From assembly GCA_009778065.1 (NCBI GenBank), contig WRKM01000024.1, positions 1 through 45,811 of the forward strand: a stretch of 45,811 nt of DNA, read 5' to 3'. The notes beneath the pieces were generated by a model, which was given only the letters and a program-made list of their open reading frames with translations, was not told the origin of the DNA and searched no databases. Each line of letters starts with the position of its first letter. Within the stretch, counting starts at the first letter, position 1. The stretch comes from Oscillospiraceae bacterium. GTDB taxonomy: Bacteria; Bacillota; Clostridia; Oscillospirales; Ruminococcaceae. Of the stretch, positions 16,123 through 24,947 are shown one piece after another. A program made the position numbers and the translations under genes.

Positions 16123-17361
16123 TTATCTTTTCTTGAAAATCTCGTCTAAATCTCTGAACGGGTCATCGTCAAAACTCTCGGACAAATTAGCTGTGATGAA
16201 CTGGTCGAGGGTTTTTATCTTAGCCGATGGGAACTCCTCGGTTATCTCTTCTTCAAGGTCAACCGCAAAGGTCTTAACCCCTGCTGAATTTTTAGCCGCT
16301 TCCGCCGCGCTGACTGCGGCGGCTCTTACCTCTGCCGCCGAACTCGTCGTCGCACTCTCACCCATACCGAAGCAGGTAGCAATGATAGTCACCACCATTT
16401 CATCCTTCAGAGCCGGATTATAATCCGCACCGTATATAACTTTTACATCGGGGTGGGCTACGCCGGTAATCTTGTTCATAACCTCGTCAACCTCATAAAG
16501 TAACGTGTCCTCCGACATAACAACATTGACAAGGACCTTACCGGCATTGGCAATAGATGTTTCGAGCAGGGGTGAATTGACGATTTTCTGTACGGCTTCG
16601 TCCACCTTATTATCGCCTGTACCTACGCCTATTGCTATATGTGCGTCACCTGCCATTTCGAGCGTGGACTTCAGGTCGGCGAAATCTATGTTCATTACCG
16701 CCGTGTTGTTCAAGAGTTCGGAAATACTGCGCGTTACGTTGTACAAAACATCGTCAACCATAGCAAACGCCTGTCTGAAATTAAGTGCGCGTTCGTTGAG
16801 CTTTAAAAGCTTTTGGTTTGGTATAATCACTAAAGCGTCTACGTATTTACGCATTTCGGCGATGCCCTTGAGTGCGAGATTCATTTTATGCTCGCGTTCA
16901 AAATCGAAAGGCTTCGTGACTATACCTATAGTCAGTATGCCTAACTCTCGCGCTATGTCCGCAATTACGGGAGCCGCACCTGTTCCGGTACCGCCACCCA
17001 TACCCGCCGAGATAAAGACCATAGACGCGCCTTTGAGTGCTTTTTCGATTTCTTCCCTGTCTTCACGCGCAGACTCCGCAGCTATATCGGGGTCTCCGCC
17101 CGCTCCGCGTCCTTTTGTGGTTTTCCTTCCGATTTGCAGACGCTTCATAAGGTTTTTGTCCTTTGAGCGTAAGGCGGGTACATCGGTATTGACCGCTATG
17201 TACTCCACTCCGGGTACCCCGTGCCGTGCCATATGCTCAAGAGCATTACAGCCGCCTCCACCGATTCCAAATACTTTTATATTTACGTCATATACCGAAT
17301 TGGTGTCAAGCTCGTCTGATAATTCTTCTGCGAAGCCATCCTCATCGTAAAAAATTGCCAT
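16123..17361 (-). CDS. ftsZ: Cell-division GTPase FtsZ
   Basis: About 412 residues. Nucleotide-binding GGGGCNA (35-41), the tubulin signature GGGTGTG (122-128) and the synergy-loop region NIDFADLKSTLE are all present. The C-terminus ends in a charged tail (DPFRDLDEIFKKR) rather than the common PxFLR-type peptide. FtsZ polymerises into the Z ring at midcell. The ATG at 17361 is chosen since GGGAGG lies just upstream; the longer frame begins inside the leader. It is last of the recognised dcw genes and is followed by a terminator-like hairpin. No ftsA precedes it. Confidence 0.97.
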   Translation of the reverse strand: MAIFYDEDGFAEELSDELDTNSVYDVNIKVFGIGGGGCNALEHMARHGVPGVEYIAVNTDVPALRSKDKNLMKRLQIGRKTTKGRGAGGDPDIAAESAREDREEIEKALKGASMVFISAGMGGGTGTGAAPVIADIARELGILTIGIVTKPFDFEREHKMNLALKGIAEMRKYVDALVIIPNQKLLKLNERALNFRQAFAMVDDVLYNVTRSISELLNNTAVMNIDFADLKSTLEMAGDAHIAIGVGTGDNKVDEAVQKIVNSPLLETSIANAGKVLVNVVMSEDTLLYEVDEVMNKITGVAHPDVKVIYGADYNPALKDEMVVTIIATCFGMGESATTSSAAEVRAAAVSAAEAAKNSAGVKTFAVDLEEEITEEFPSAKIKTLDQFITANLSESFDDDPFRDLDEIFKKR

Positions 17362-17538
17362 TTTTACCTCCCGGGTTTCGGACATTCGGCTTGTCCGTAC
17401 TTTATAATTTAGAGCCTTTCATCTATTGTAACAGATTCAATAAAAAATTTCAATAGGTTTTTTTAAAAATTTTCAGAAAAAATCATTTATTTTGTGCTTT
17501 TTCGTTGCACTACCCCCGATATATGCGGTTTTTTATTA

Positions 17539-18393
17539 TTATTCGGGGGCGAAAACCACCTCTAACGGGTCTAATAGGCGGAGCGTACCTCGCCAGTTTT
17601 GGTCGATTTCTTCAGTCAGGATATGCGCCGCCGCCTCAAACTTGTCCTTTAACTGTGTGGCGGGACCTATGTGCAGTACTATTCTGTCCATATAATTCAT
17701 TCTTATGTTGAGATAATCCTCTATATCTACGTCAACAATCCCATCAAGCCCTGTTTCTCGCGCCGTATTCATTAAAAGAAAGATTAAATCGGTTTTCCGC
17801 TCCTCTGTAGAGCGGATATATGCGCCGATATAGGGGGAGTCCGCTTCATAACCGTAAATGACCGTTATATCCGAACCTCTTGGCGTTGTTTCTAAAACCC
17901 TGCCGTTACGGGATATTTTATAGAAAGTCCCTTCATGCTCCACACACGCCATTTCTATGGCTCCGGTTACGTGTATGGTCAGCCTTTTCGGGAAGTTCTT
18001 TCTGATTACGACATCATCTATATAAACGAGCTGTTCGATTATCCTTCGTCTGCTCTCCTCTGTATCAAACCGCAGGAGGTTGACACCTGCCTTTATATTC
18101 GCCGCCTCAATAATCTCTTCGCTTGTATAAATGCTTTCGCCTTCGGTTTCGACTACCTCTAAATTAAAAAGCACAGTCGCCGCTAAAATTGCAAAAACCG
18201 CTATCCCCACTACAAAAAACATTACATAGTAGATTGCCATGTTTTGTTTTCGCCGTTGCTTACCGTTGGTTTCGGACGGCTCTTGCGCTATTATCGCCTT
18301 TTGCCGCTCTTTAACCTGCGGCTTCGGTCTTTTCGGTTTTTTTTGAGTTTTAGGCGGCGGTTTTCGTCCCTTCGGTTTAGTGAACTCAGGCAT
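17539..18393 (-). CDS. divIB: Division protein DivIB/FtsQ
   Basis: 284 residues: a Lys/Pro-rich cytoplasmic N-terminus (1-50), one transmembrane helix (about 51-76), and then a POTRA domain beginning near VVETEGESIYTSEEI, followed by the FtsQ beta domain. This is the DivIB layout: a bitopic divisome protein that works with FtsL and DivIC outside the membrane to activate septal wall synthesis. The start has GCGAGGAC upstream. It lies between murA and ftsZ, the usual Clostridia order. Confidence 0.88.
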   Translation of the reverse strand: MPEFTKPKGRKPPPKTQKKPKRPKPQVKERQKAIIAQEPSETNGKQRRKQNMAIYYVMFFVVGIAVFAILAATVLFNLEVVETEGESIYTSEEIIEAANIKAGVNLLRFDTEESRRRIIEQLVYIDDVVIRKNFPKRLTIHVTGAIEMACVEHEGTFYKISRNGRVLETTPRGSDITVIYGYEADSPYIGAYIRSTEERKTDLIFLLMNTARETGLDGIVDVDIEDYLNIRMNYMDRIVLHIGPATQLKDKFEAAAHILTEEIDQNWRGTLRLLDPLEVVFAPE

Positions 18394-18430
18394 TTTTAAA
18401 GTCCTCGCATTTCCATAACAGGGCGTACCT

Positions 18431-19702
18431 TTATGTGGCTGTTATGTTCGCGCCTGTCTTTTTAAGATTTCCTACTATATCGTCGTAACCTCTGTCTATG
18501 TGAGAGATTCCCGTGATTCCTGTCGTCCCTTCTGCAAAGAGTGCGGCGGTCACCAAAGCCGCTCCTCCCCGCAAATCGGTCGCCTCTAATTCCGCGCCTG
18601 TCAGCCTTTGCACACCCTCAACCACGGCTACGCGGTCATGCGTACTTATTTTCGCACCGAGGCGGGAAAGTTCCTGTGCATGACGGAAGCGGTTATCAAA
18701 TATAGTTTCAACGAAAACCGTAGTACCTTTTAAGGTCGAGGCAAGAGCCATAAACATTGGCTGTGCGTCGGTCGGAAAACCGGGATGCGCCGATGTTCTG
18801 ATTTTATGAGGCGCGTTTAAGGTTCTGGCGGCATTTATATAAATACGGTTATCTCCGTAAACATAAATACTGCATCCCATTTGTTCCAAAACAGGTATAA
18901 TCGCACTTATATGACTGCTGTCGGCGTTTTTCAAAACCAACTCGCCCCTTGTTATCGCCGCTGAGCAAAGATAGGTCGCTGTGACGATTCTGTCGGGAAT
19001 GACCTCATGTTCCGCTCCGTTCAGAGCCTGTACACCCTCTATAACGACTGCTCCCGTACCCGCACCCGATATTTTCGCGCCGCATTTGTTCAGAAAGTCT
19101 GCCAAATCCACAATTTCAGGTTCTCGCGCGGCGTTATGTATTTCTGTCGTTCCTTTTGCGGTTGCCGCCGCTAAAATAATATTCTCTGTCGCGCCGACAG
19201 ACGGAAGTGAAAGCGAAATATATGCACCGTTTATCCCCTTGGGTGCGTTACAATTAAGGTAGCCGTGTTCTTCTTCTATATTGACGCCCATTTTACGGAG
19301 TGCCATCACGTGTAAATCTATAGGACGCGGACCAAGCTCGCATCCGCCGGGAAAGGACAGCCTACACTCTCTCGTCCTACCGAGAATCGCACCGAGAAAG
19401 ACTATAGATGAACGCATTTCACGCATTAATTCCACGGGAACGTCGGTATTTAAAAGATGCCTGGAATTTACGGTTATACTCCCGCCCTCTCTGACACACT
19501 TGCAACCGAGGCAGGTAAGGATTCTGCAAGCCGCATCCGCATCCGTCAAGTTAGGGCAGTTATGTAAAACGGATTCCCCCTGACAAAGTACCGTGCCGGA
19601 TAAAAGAGGAAGAATACTGTTTTTCGCGCCTTGTATGCTTAGTTCTCCCGAAAGTCGGTTTCCTCCCTGAACCACAATCCTCGGTACGCCTTTCTTAACC
19701 GC
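18431..19702 (-). CDS. murA: UDP-N-acetylglucosamine 1-carboxyvinyltransferase MurA
   Basis: About 423 residues. MurA catalyses the first committed step of peptidoglycan synthesis, adding enolpyruvate from PEP to UDP-GlcNAc. Motifs: GAKNSILPLL near the N-terminus and PGGCELGPRPIDLH with the catalytic Cys (the Cys rather than Asp form, as in fosfomycin-sensitive enzymes). Start: the GTG at 19702 follows GAAAGG with a 10-nt spacer and gives AVKKGVPRIVVQGG; the longer frame from TTG at 19723 has no binding site. The gene follows murG after about 100 bases. Confidence 0.95.
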   Translation of the reverse strand, partial: AVKKGVPRIVVQGGNRLSGELSIQGAKNSILPLLSGTVLCQGESVLHNCPNLTDADAACRILTCLGCKCVREGGSITVNSRHLLNTDVPVELMREMRSSIVFLGAILGRTRECRLSFPGGCELGPRPIDLHVMALRKMGVNIEEEHGYLNCNAPKGINGAYISLSLPSVGATENIILAAATAKGTTEIHNAAREPEIVDLADFLNKCGAKISGAGTGAVVIEGVQALNGAEHEVIPDRIVTATYLCSAAITRGELVLKNADSSHISAIIPVLEQMGCSIYVYGDNRIYINAARTLNAPHKIRTSAHPGFPTDAQPMFMALASTLKGTTVFVETIFDNRFRHAQELSRLGAKISTHDRVAVVEGVQRLTGAELEATDLRGGAALVTAALFAEGTTGITGISHIDRGYDDIVGNLKKTGANITAT

Positions 19703-19803
19703 CACGCCAACACAACCTTTCAAATATGCATTTGGTACTAATTACTGCCCTGACAGCAATTAATATTCTTTTCATATTATGCCGGTTGAAAGATTTTGGT
19801 TAT

Positions 19804-20928
19804 TTACGGGTTGATTAAATTTAATATCTCGCCGAGAATTTTATCCGCCGCGTGTTCGGATGACATTTCTTTTGCTTTTTTTCCCATTTCGTTCAGCTTT
19901 TGCGGGGTTTGACAGAGCCTCATGACGACTTCGGTGAGCTTTTCGGGGTTTAATTCTCTGTCTCCGATAAGTATAGCCGCGCCTTTTTGCTCCATTGCGA
20001 GTGCGTTGTAATACTGATGATTTTCAGCCGCCCCTGACCACGGAATCTGAACCGATGCGCGTCCTGCCGCTTTTATTTCAGTCTGGCTCATAGCGCCCGA
20101 ACGCGAAATTACTAAATCAGCCGCAGAAAGGCAGACATACATATCGTCTATATATTCTTTTATAATAGTGCGTTCGGGATTCGGCTTTACACCGCCTTTT
20201 TCGAGCATTTTCTCAAAATCCGATTTTCTGGCGTGTCCGTAGGAGTGGATATGGTTAATACCGCCGACCTCGTTTTCACGCGCTATGAGTGCGATTACGG
20301 CTTCGGTGATTCTATTTGAGCCGTTACTGCCGCCTGATGATAAAATCGTCAGACCCGAAGGTAGTCCGAGCTTTTCGCGTGCTGTTTGTTTATCTTCCAT
20401 TTTTAGGGTTCCGCGCAGGGGATTACCCGTTATTATACATTTTTCGGGGTTCGGCATACGTTTTAAACCGTTTTCGTCAGCGGTGAAAATTTTATCGGTG
20501 TGTTTTGAAAGCAACTTCATAGCCATGCCCGGATAGGAGTTGCTCTCATGCAGGGCGGTTTTTATACCCATTTTCACCGCCGCTTTAACGACAGGCACCG
20601 AAATATATGCACCCATGCCCACTACTATATCGGGTTTAAAAGCTTTTATAATAGCTTCGGCTTTTTTTCCCGCACCGAGATAAAGAAAAGCCGCCTTCGT
20701 GTTCTTAACTAAGTCTTTGGGATAAAAGCTTCGCTGTAAACCCGCCATTTTCAAAGGCGAAAAATCATAACCCGCATTTTTTACAAGCCGCGCCTCCATT
20801 CCGTCAGGTCTGCCTATGAATAAGACGGCGCTCTCGCCCTCGGGATAGACCTCTTTAACCTTATCGGCAATGGCAAGTCCGGGGTTAACATGACCTGCCG
20901 AACCGCCTGCGGCGATGATTATTCTCAT
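19804..20928 (-). CDS. murG: Lipid II synthase glycosyltransferase MurG
   Basis: 374 residues. It transfers GlcNAc from UDP-GlcNAc to lipid I on the inner membrane face. The glycine loop GGSAGHVNPGLAIAD near the N-terminus, a second GGSNGSNRI loop, and the C-terminal donor-binding region with AAENHQYYNAL are as expected. RBS GTAGGAG; the start lies a few bases after the ftsW stop, so the two are coupled. Confidence 0.95.
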   Translation of the reverse strand: MRIIIAAGGSAGHVNPGLAIADKVKEVYPEGESAVLFIGRPDGMEARLVKNAGYDFSPLKMAGLQRSFYPKDLVKNTKAAFLYLGAGKKAEAIIKAFKPDIVVGMGAYISVPVVKAAVKMGIKTALHESNSYPGMAMKLLSKHTDKIFTADENGLKRMPNPEKCIITGNPLRGTLKMEDKQTAREKLGLPSGLTILSSGGSNGSNRITEAVIALIARENEVGGINHIHSYGHARKSDFEKMLEKGGVKPNPERTIIKEYIDDMYVCLSAADLVISRSGAMSQTEIKAAGRASVQIPWSGAAENHQYYNALAMEQKGAAILIGDRELNPEKLTEVVMRLCQTPQKLNEMGKKAKEMSSEHAADKILGEILNLINP

Positions 20929-20936
20929 AAACGCTC

Positions 20937-22349
20937 CTACTCAATTGCCGCTTTTCTCGATATATTAAGCACAACTCCGATTCCCGCCATCTGCATTACA
21001 AGTGCGGAGCCGCCATAACTGAAAAATGGCAGAGAAATACCCGTGTTAGGCAGACTGTTAGTGACTACGCCAATATTGAGCAGTGCCTGAATCCCAAGCT
21101 GTGACGTAATCCCCACCGCTAAAAGCATACCGAATTTATCTCTCGCACACACGGCTATATAATATCCCCTCGCAACAAACAGCACGAACAACAGTATAAC
21201 CAAAATCGCACCCACAAAACCGAGTTCTTCACAAACAATCGAGAAGATGAAGTCGTTGTGCGAGGCGGGGAGATAAGCGTATTTTTGTCTTGAGTTACCG
21301 AGTCCGAGTCCGAAAATCCCGCCTGAGCCGATTGTAATCAGCGATTGGAAGGTTTGGAAGGTCGCTCCCCTTACGTCGGCTTCGGGATTTTGCCAACTTA
21401 AAATTCTCGCATTGAAATAATCATAACCGAGTGCGTCAAGAAGCAATACTCCCAATCCCGCGATTACGGCGAATGCGAGTAATACAAGCGTGATGTGTAA
21501 AACCTTGCAGTCTCCCACAAACATCATTATAAAACCGATTGAGAAGATAATGATTGCACCCGATAAATGCGGTTGTGCCAGTGTAATCCCGCACGCAAAC
21601 AACAAGAAAATCAAAATGGGAAGAAAACCCCGTTTAAATTCTTTAAGGACGCTATATTTAGTGTGCATCCAATAAGCCATAACGACAATCACCGCAAATT
21701 TTAACATTTCAGAAGGCTGAAAGGTCGTTCCTCCTATTTCGAGCCAACGTACCGCACCGCCCGCCGCCGTACCCATAATCGCAACCAAGCACATCAGACC
21801 GAGTGAAATGGTCGCGCCTAATCGGATGATATGTTTATTCAGCATTATATGGTAGTCGATTCGTGAAAGTAAAAACATCACGGCGAGACCGAGACCGATA
21901 AACATAAGCTGTCTCGTTACATAAAAGTAGCTGTCGCCGTGTAATCGGAAAGAATAAGCATAACTCGCTGAAAACATAGTGACGATTCCGAGAGCCAGCA
22001 TAATAATCACTATTGTAAAATAAGTGAAGTCGAATTTAGCGAGACGCTCACGCCGAACCTTTTGTTTCCTTTTTACCCTCGGGGCAGACATAGCGGGGGA
22101 GGCGACAGCGATACCGCCGCTTATCGCACCGCTTGCGGCATATTTTTGTTTTCTGCTCAAATTAGTATAATCGGGCGTCTCCCTTTTTGCGATAATGCGT
22201 TTTCTGTGAAAATTTTCAAAGTTTTCAAAAAAACTTTCGGTTTGAGCCGCTGATGAAACCTTTGCGTCAAAACCTGCCGTCCTCGCCTGTTTTGCAGGCG
22301 AGGTCGGCGGCATTGCACGCGTTTCATTTTTTCTCTTACCGTTTTGCAT
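20937..22349 (-). CDS. ftsW: Septal peptidoglycan polymerase FtsW (SEDS)
   Basis: 470 residues: a ~110-residue basic, presumably cytoplasmic N-terminal extension followed by ten membrane helices. The SEDS signatures are present, including NIGVVTNSLPNTGISLPFFSYGGSA near the C-terminus (the family usually has SYGGSS or SYGGSN at the end). SEDS proteins polymerise glycan strands together with a class B PBP, here presumably the product at 24948-27371. The long N-terminal tail is not common in FtsW and may bind divisome partners (inference). The gene occupies the place where murD often precedes ftsW; murD itself is absent. Confidence 0.92.
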   Translation of the reverse strand: MQNGKRKNETRAMPPTSPAKQARTAGFDAKVSSAAQTESFFENFENFHRKRIIAKRETPDYTNLSRKQKYAASGAISGGIAVASPAMSAPRVKRKQKVRRERLAKFDFTYFTIVIIMLALGIVTMFSASYAYSFRLHGDSYFYVTRQLMFIGLGLAVMFLLSRIDYHIMLNKHIIRLGATISLGLMCLVAIMGTAAGGAVRWLEIGGTTFQPSEMLKFAVIVVMAYWMHTKYSVLKEFKRGFLPILIFLLFACGITLAQPHLSGAIIIFSIGFIMMFVGDCKVLHITLVLLAFAVIAGLGVLLLDALGYDYFNARILSWQNPEADVRGATFQTFQSLITIGSGGIFGLGLGNSRQKYAYLPASHNDFIFSIVCEELGFVGAILVILLFVLFVARGYYIAVCARDKFGMLLAVGITSQLGIQALLNIGVVTNSLPNTGISLPFFSYGGSALVMQMAGIGVVLNISRKAAIE

Positions 22350-22397
22350 TTATCTCTAACCTCTCGGAAAATTTATGTTAATAATTAAAGTATTACG

Positions 22398-23417
22398 CTA
22401 AAGCCCTCTCGTTAACAGTACCGAACATATTCCCGCAATCGCGGCAATAACGCAAAACAAAAGCACAATCCTCGTTTCTTTCCAACCGCTCATTTCAAAA
22501 CTGTGATGAATCGGGGTCATTTTAAACAGTCTCTTACCGCCCGTCAGTTTAAAATAAACCACCTGTATAAGCACGGTCAACGCTTCCCATATATACACCG
22601 CCGCCGCAACAGTCATTATGACCTCACTACCTGCGCCTATTCCGAGAGCGCAGACCATACCGCCGAGAAACATCGAGCCGGTATCACCCATGAAAACCTT
22701 TGCGGGATAAAAATTCCATATGAGAAAACCCAAACACCCCCCCGCAACTGCCACTGCAAGTACAGACAGTTCGGTGAAATGTAAAATCGAGCATATAAAC
22801 ATAAAAGCGATGCAGTAAATGAAAGTCACACTCCCGCATAACCCGTCAAGCCCGTCGGTAAGATTTACGGCGTTAACAATATACAATACGGCAAGTCCCA
22901 CTACTATATAATAGAAGTACCAAAGGTCGAACTGTCCCAAGAAAGGAACCGCTATAATTGTAGAGGTATCTCCCGACATAACCCGTGCCGTGAAGTAAGC
23001 GGTCACTATCATAACCTGAAATATAATTTTCTGATTCGCCGTTAGTCCTTCATTGCGTTTTCTGCGTACTTTTATATAATCGTCGAGGAATCCGACAAAC
23101 GCAAAGAACAACGCCATAATCATACCTGAAATACTTTTAAAGAAATTAAGTCTCCCGACATACTCTTCAAGGTCGATTAAACCCCTGCCCCAAAGAATAG
23201 CAAGTCCCGCACCGAAAGCGGTGAGCGAACCGATAATAAACATAACACCGCCCATAGTCGGCGTTCCCTGCTTTGCATCTTTGTGCCATGCGGGACCTAT
23301 TTCGAGGATTGTTTGCCCGTATTTGAGGCGGCGCAGAGCGGGAATAATGAAAAATCCCAGCATAGCCGTCGTCACAACCGAGATTGCCGCAACGGCGATG
23401 TTTGTTGTTAAGTCCAT
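22398..23417 (-). CDS. mraY: Phospho-N-acetylmuramoyl-pentapeptide transferase MraY
   Basis: 339 residues with about ten membrane helices. It makes lipid I from UDP-MurNAc-pentapeptide and undecaprenyl phosphate. Conserved segments: GTPTMGG, the FLDDYIKV Asp-Asp pair, NAVNLTDGLDGL and FMGDTGSMFLGG. RBS AAAGGA precedes the ATG. Directly downstream of murE with no murF between them. Confidence 0.96.
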   Translation of the reverse strand: MDLTTNIAVAAISVVTTAMLGFFIIPALRRLKYGQTILEIGPAWHKDAKQGTPTMGGVMFIIGSLTAFGAGLAILWGRGLIDLEEYVGRLNFFKSISGMIMALFFAFVGFLDDYIKVRRKRNEGLTANQKIIFQVMIVTAYFTARVMSGDTSTIIAVPFLGQFDLWYFYYIVVGLAVLYIVNAVNLTDGLDGLCGSVTFIYCIAFMFICSILHFTELSVLAVAVAGGCLGFLIWNFYPAKVFMGDTGSMFLGGMVCALGIGAGSEVIMTVAAAVYIWEALTVLIQVVYFKLTGGKRLFKMTPIHHSFEMSGWKETRIVLLFCVIAAIAGICSVLLTRGL

Positions 23418-23492
23418 ATTGATTAATCCTTTTTCGGAATTGTTTCGGTATGTTCATTTTTCAGGGGTTATGCTTAAAAAGCACAGACATCT

Positions 23493-24926
23493 TTATACCG
23501 TAACGGCGTTTAAAACTATCTCGCGTTCGTCGAAGTGAAGATATTCATCGCCGATTACCTGATAGGTTTCGTGCCCTTTTCCGCAGAGGGCTATAATATC
23601 GCCCTTTTCTGCCATTTTTAAAGCCGCTTCAATCGCCTTGCGGCGGTCTGTGTATGTATCGTAGGGGGTATCTTTAATACCCTTTATGACCTGCTCTATT
23701 ATTGATTCTTGCGATTCAAAACGCGGATTATCCGAGGTCACTATTATATAGTCTGCCTGCTTATCTACGGCTTCTCCCATTAACGGGCGTTTCATTACAT
23801 CTCGTTCGCCCGGCGCTCCAAAAACACAAATCACTCTTCCCTGTGTAAGTTTTTTTACATCCGACAGGAATTTAGTCAATGCGTCCTCGGTATGTGCATA
23901 ATCGCAGATTACTGTAAAATCACCGCTGTATATTAGCTCCGAGCGTCCTTTTACGCCTTTAAAGCTTGATAAAGCGTTTACCGCATCACCTATGCTGATT
24001 CCGAGATTTACGCATACGCTGATTGCTCCGATAGAATTTGCCGCATTATACAGCCCCGGCATTGACAGCTTCAACGGAAAAGACTGTTCCTCTAATTGCG
24101 AGGAAAACCAGTAAGAAACACCGGAGGCTGACGATTTTATATTGACCGCATAACAGTCTGCTATGTCGTTTGCCGAGTAGGTGACTAAGGGTATACTTTT
24201 TTCGGACTTTATATATTTAATCAGTTTTTCGCCGTATTTATTGTCTTTATTAACGACCGCAGATTTAGTCATATCGAACAAAGAGCGTTTCGATAAGTAG
24301 TAATTCTCCATTGTCTTGTGCCAGTCTAAATGGTCTTGGGTAAGATTAGTAAATATCGCACACTCAAAAATCTCATCCGCAAAACGATTCTGCGATAAAG
24401 CCTGTGATGAAGCCTCAATAACGCAATACTCTGCGCCGTTATCCGCCATTTCACCGAAAAGCCTGTACAATTCAAACTGATAAGGTACCGTTAAATGCGC
24501 TTCGTACATCTTTCCCGCTGTATCATAACCGACAGTTCCGACAGAACCCGTTTTACATCCCGCTGTTTCGAGTATATGTTTAATCATTGCGATAATGGTG
24601 CTTTTTCCGTTAGTACCCGTAGCGGCAACAAGCTTCAATCTCTCTGTGGGATTTCCGAAATAAGCCGAGGAGAGCTTTGCATAGTATTTACGGGTGTTCG
24701 GAACAATTATTTGCCCTTTGAGGTTTAAATCTCTTTCGGTAATAACAGCCGCCGCGCCTTTTTCGAGCATATCTTTTGCTAAAGTATGACTGTCGAAATT
24801 CTCGCCTTTAATACATACGAAAATATTGCCTGCCGAAAACTCTCTCGAATCAGCCGTGATGCCGTTTACGTGTTTATTTTCAACGCCTGTACTCCGAGCC
24901 TCTTCACTAATCTCAAAAAGTCTCAA
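23493..24926 (-). CDS. murE: UDP-MurNAc-tripeptide synthetase MurE
   Basis: 477 residues. The P-loop region AATGTNGKSTI, the carbamylated-Lys/His region, and DNPRFES, the DNPR motif of meso-diaminopimelate-adding enzymes, are seen. The wall peptide is therefore probably of the mDAP type (inference). It starts at TTG behind GGGGTG. It is followed by mraY instead of murF. Confidence 0.93.
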   Translation of the reverse strand: MRLFEISEEARSTGVENKHVNGITADSREFSAGNIFVCIKGENFDSHTLAKDMLEKGAAAVITERDLNLKGQIIVPNTRKYYAKLSSAYFGNPTERLKLVAATGTNGKSTIIAMIKHILETAGCKTGSVGTVGYDTAGKMYEAHLTVPYQFELYRLFGEMADNGAEYCVIEASSQALSQNRFADEIFECAIFTNLTQDHLDWHKTMENYYLSKRSLFDMTKSAVVNKDNKYGEKLIKYIKSEKSIPLVTYSANDIADCYAVNIKSSASGVSYWFSSQLEEQSFPLKLSMPGLYNAANSIGAISVCVNLGISIGDAVNALSSFKGVKGRSELIYSGDFTVICDYAHTEDALTKFLSDVKKLTQGRVICVFGAPGERDVMKRPLMGEAVDKQADYIIVTSDNPRFESQESIIEQVIKGIKDTPYDTYTDRRKAIEAALKMAEKGDIIALCGKGHETYQVIGDEYLHFDEREIVLNAVTV

Positions 24927-24947
24927 ATTTTCACCCCGTAACTCTCG

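Noticed and set aside
16505-17350. 281-codon open frame opposite ftsZ
   Set aside because: It is the antisense shadow of a well-conserved gene, rich in Ser/Ala/Pro from reverse-frame codon bias, with no RBS.
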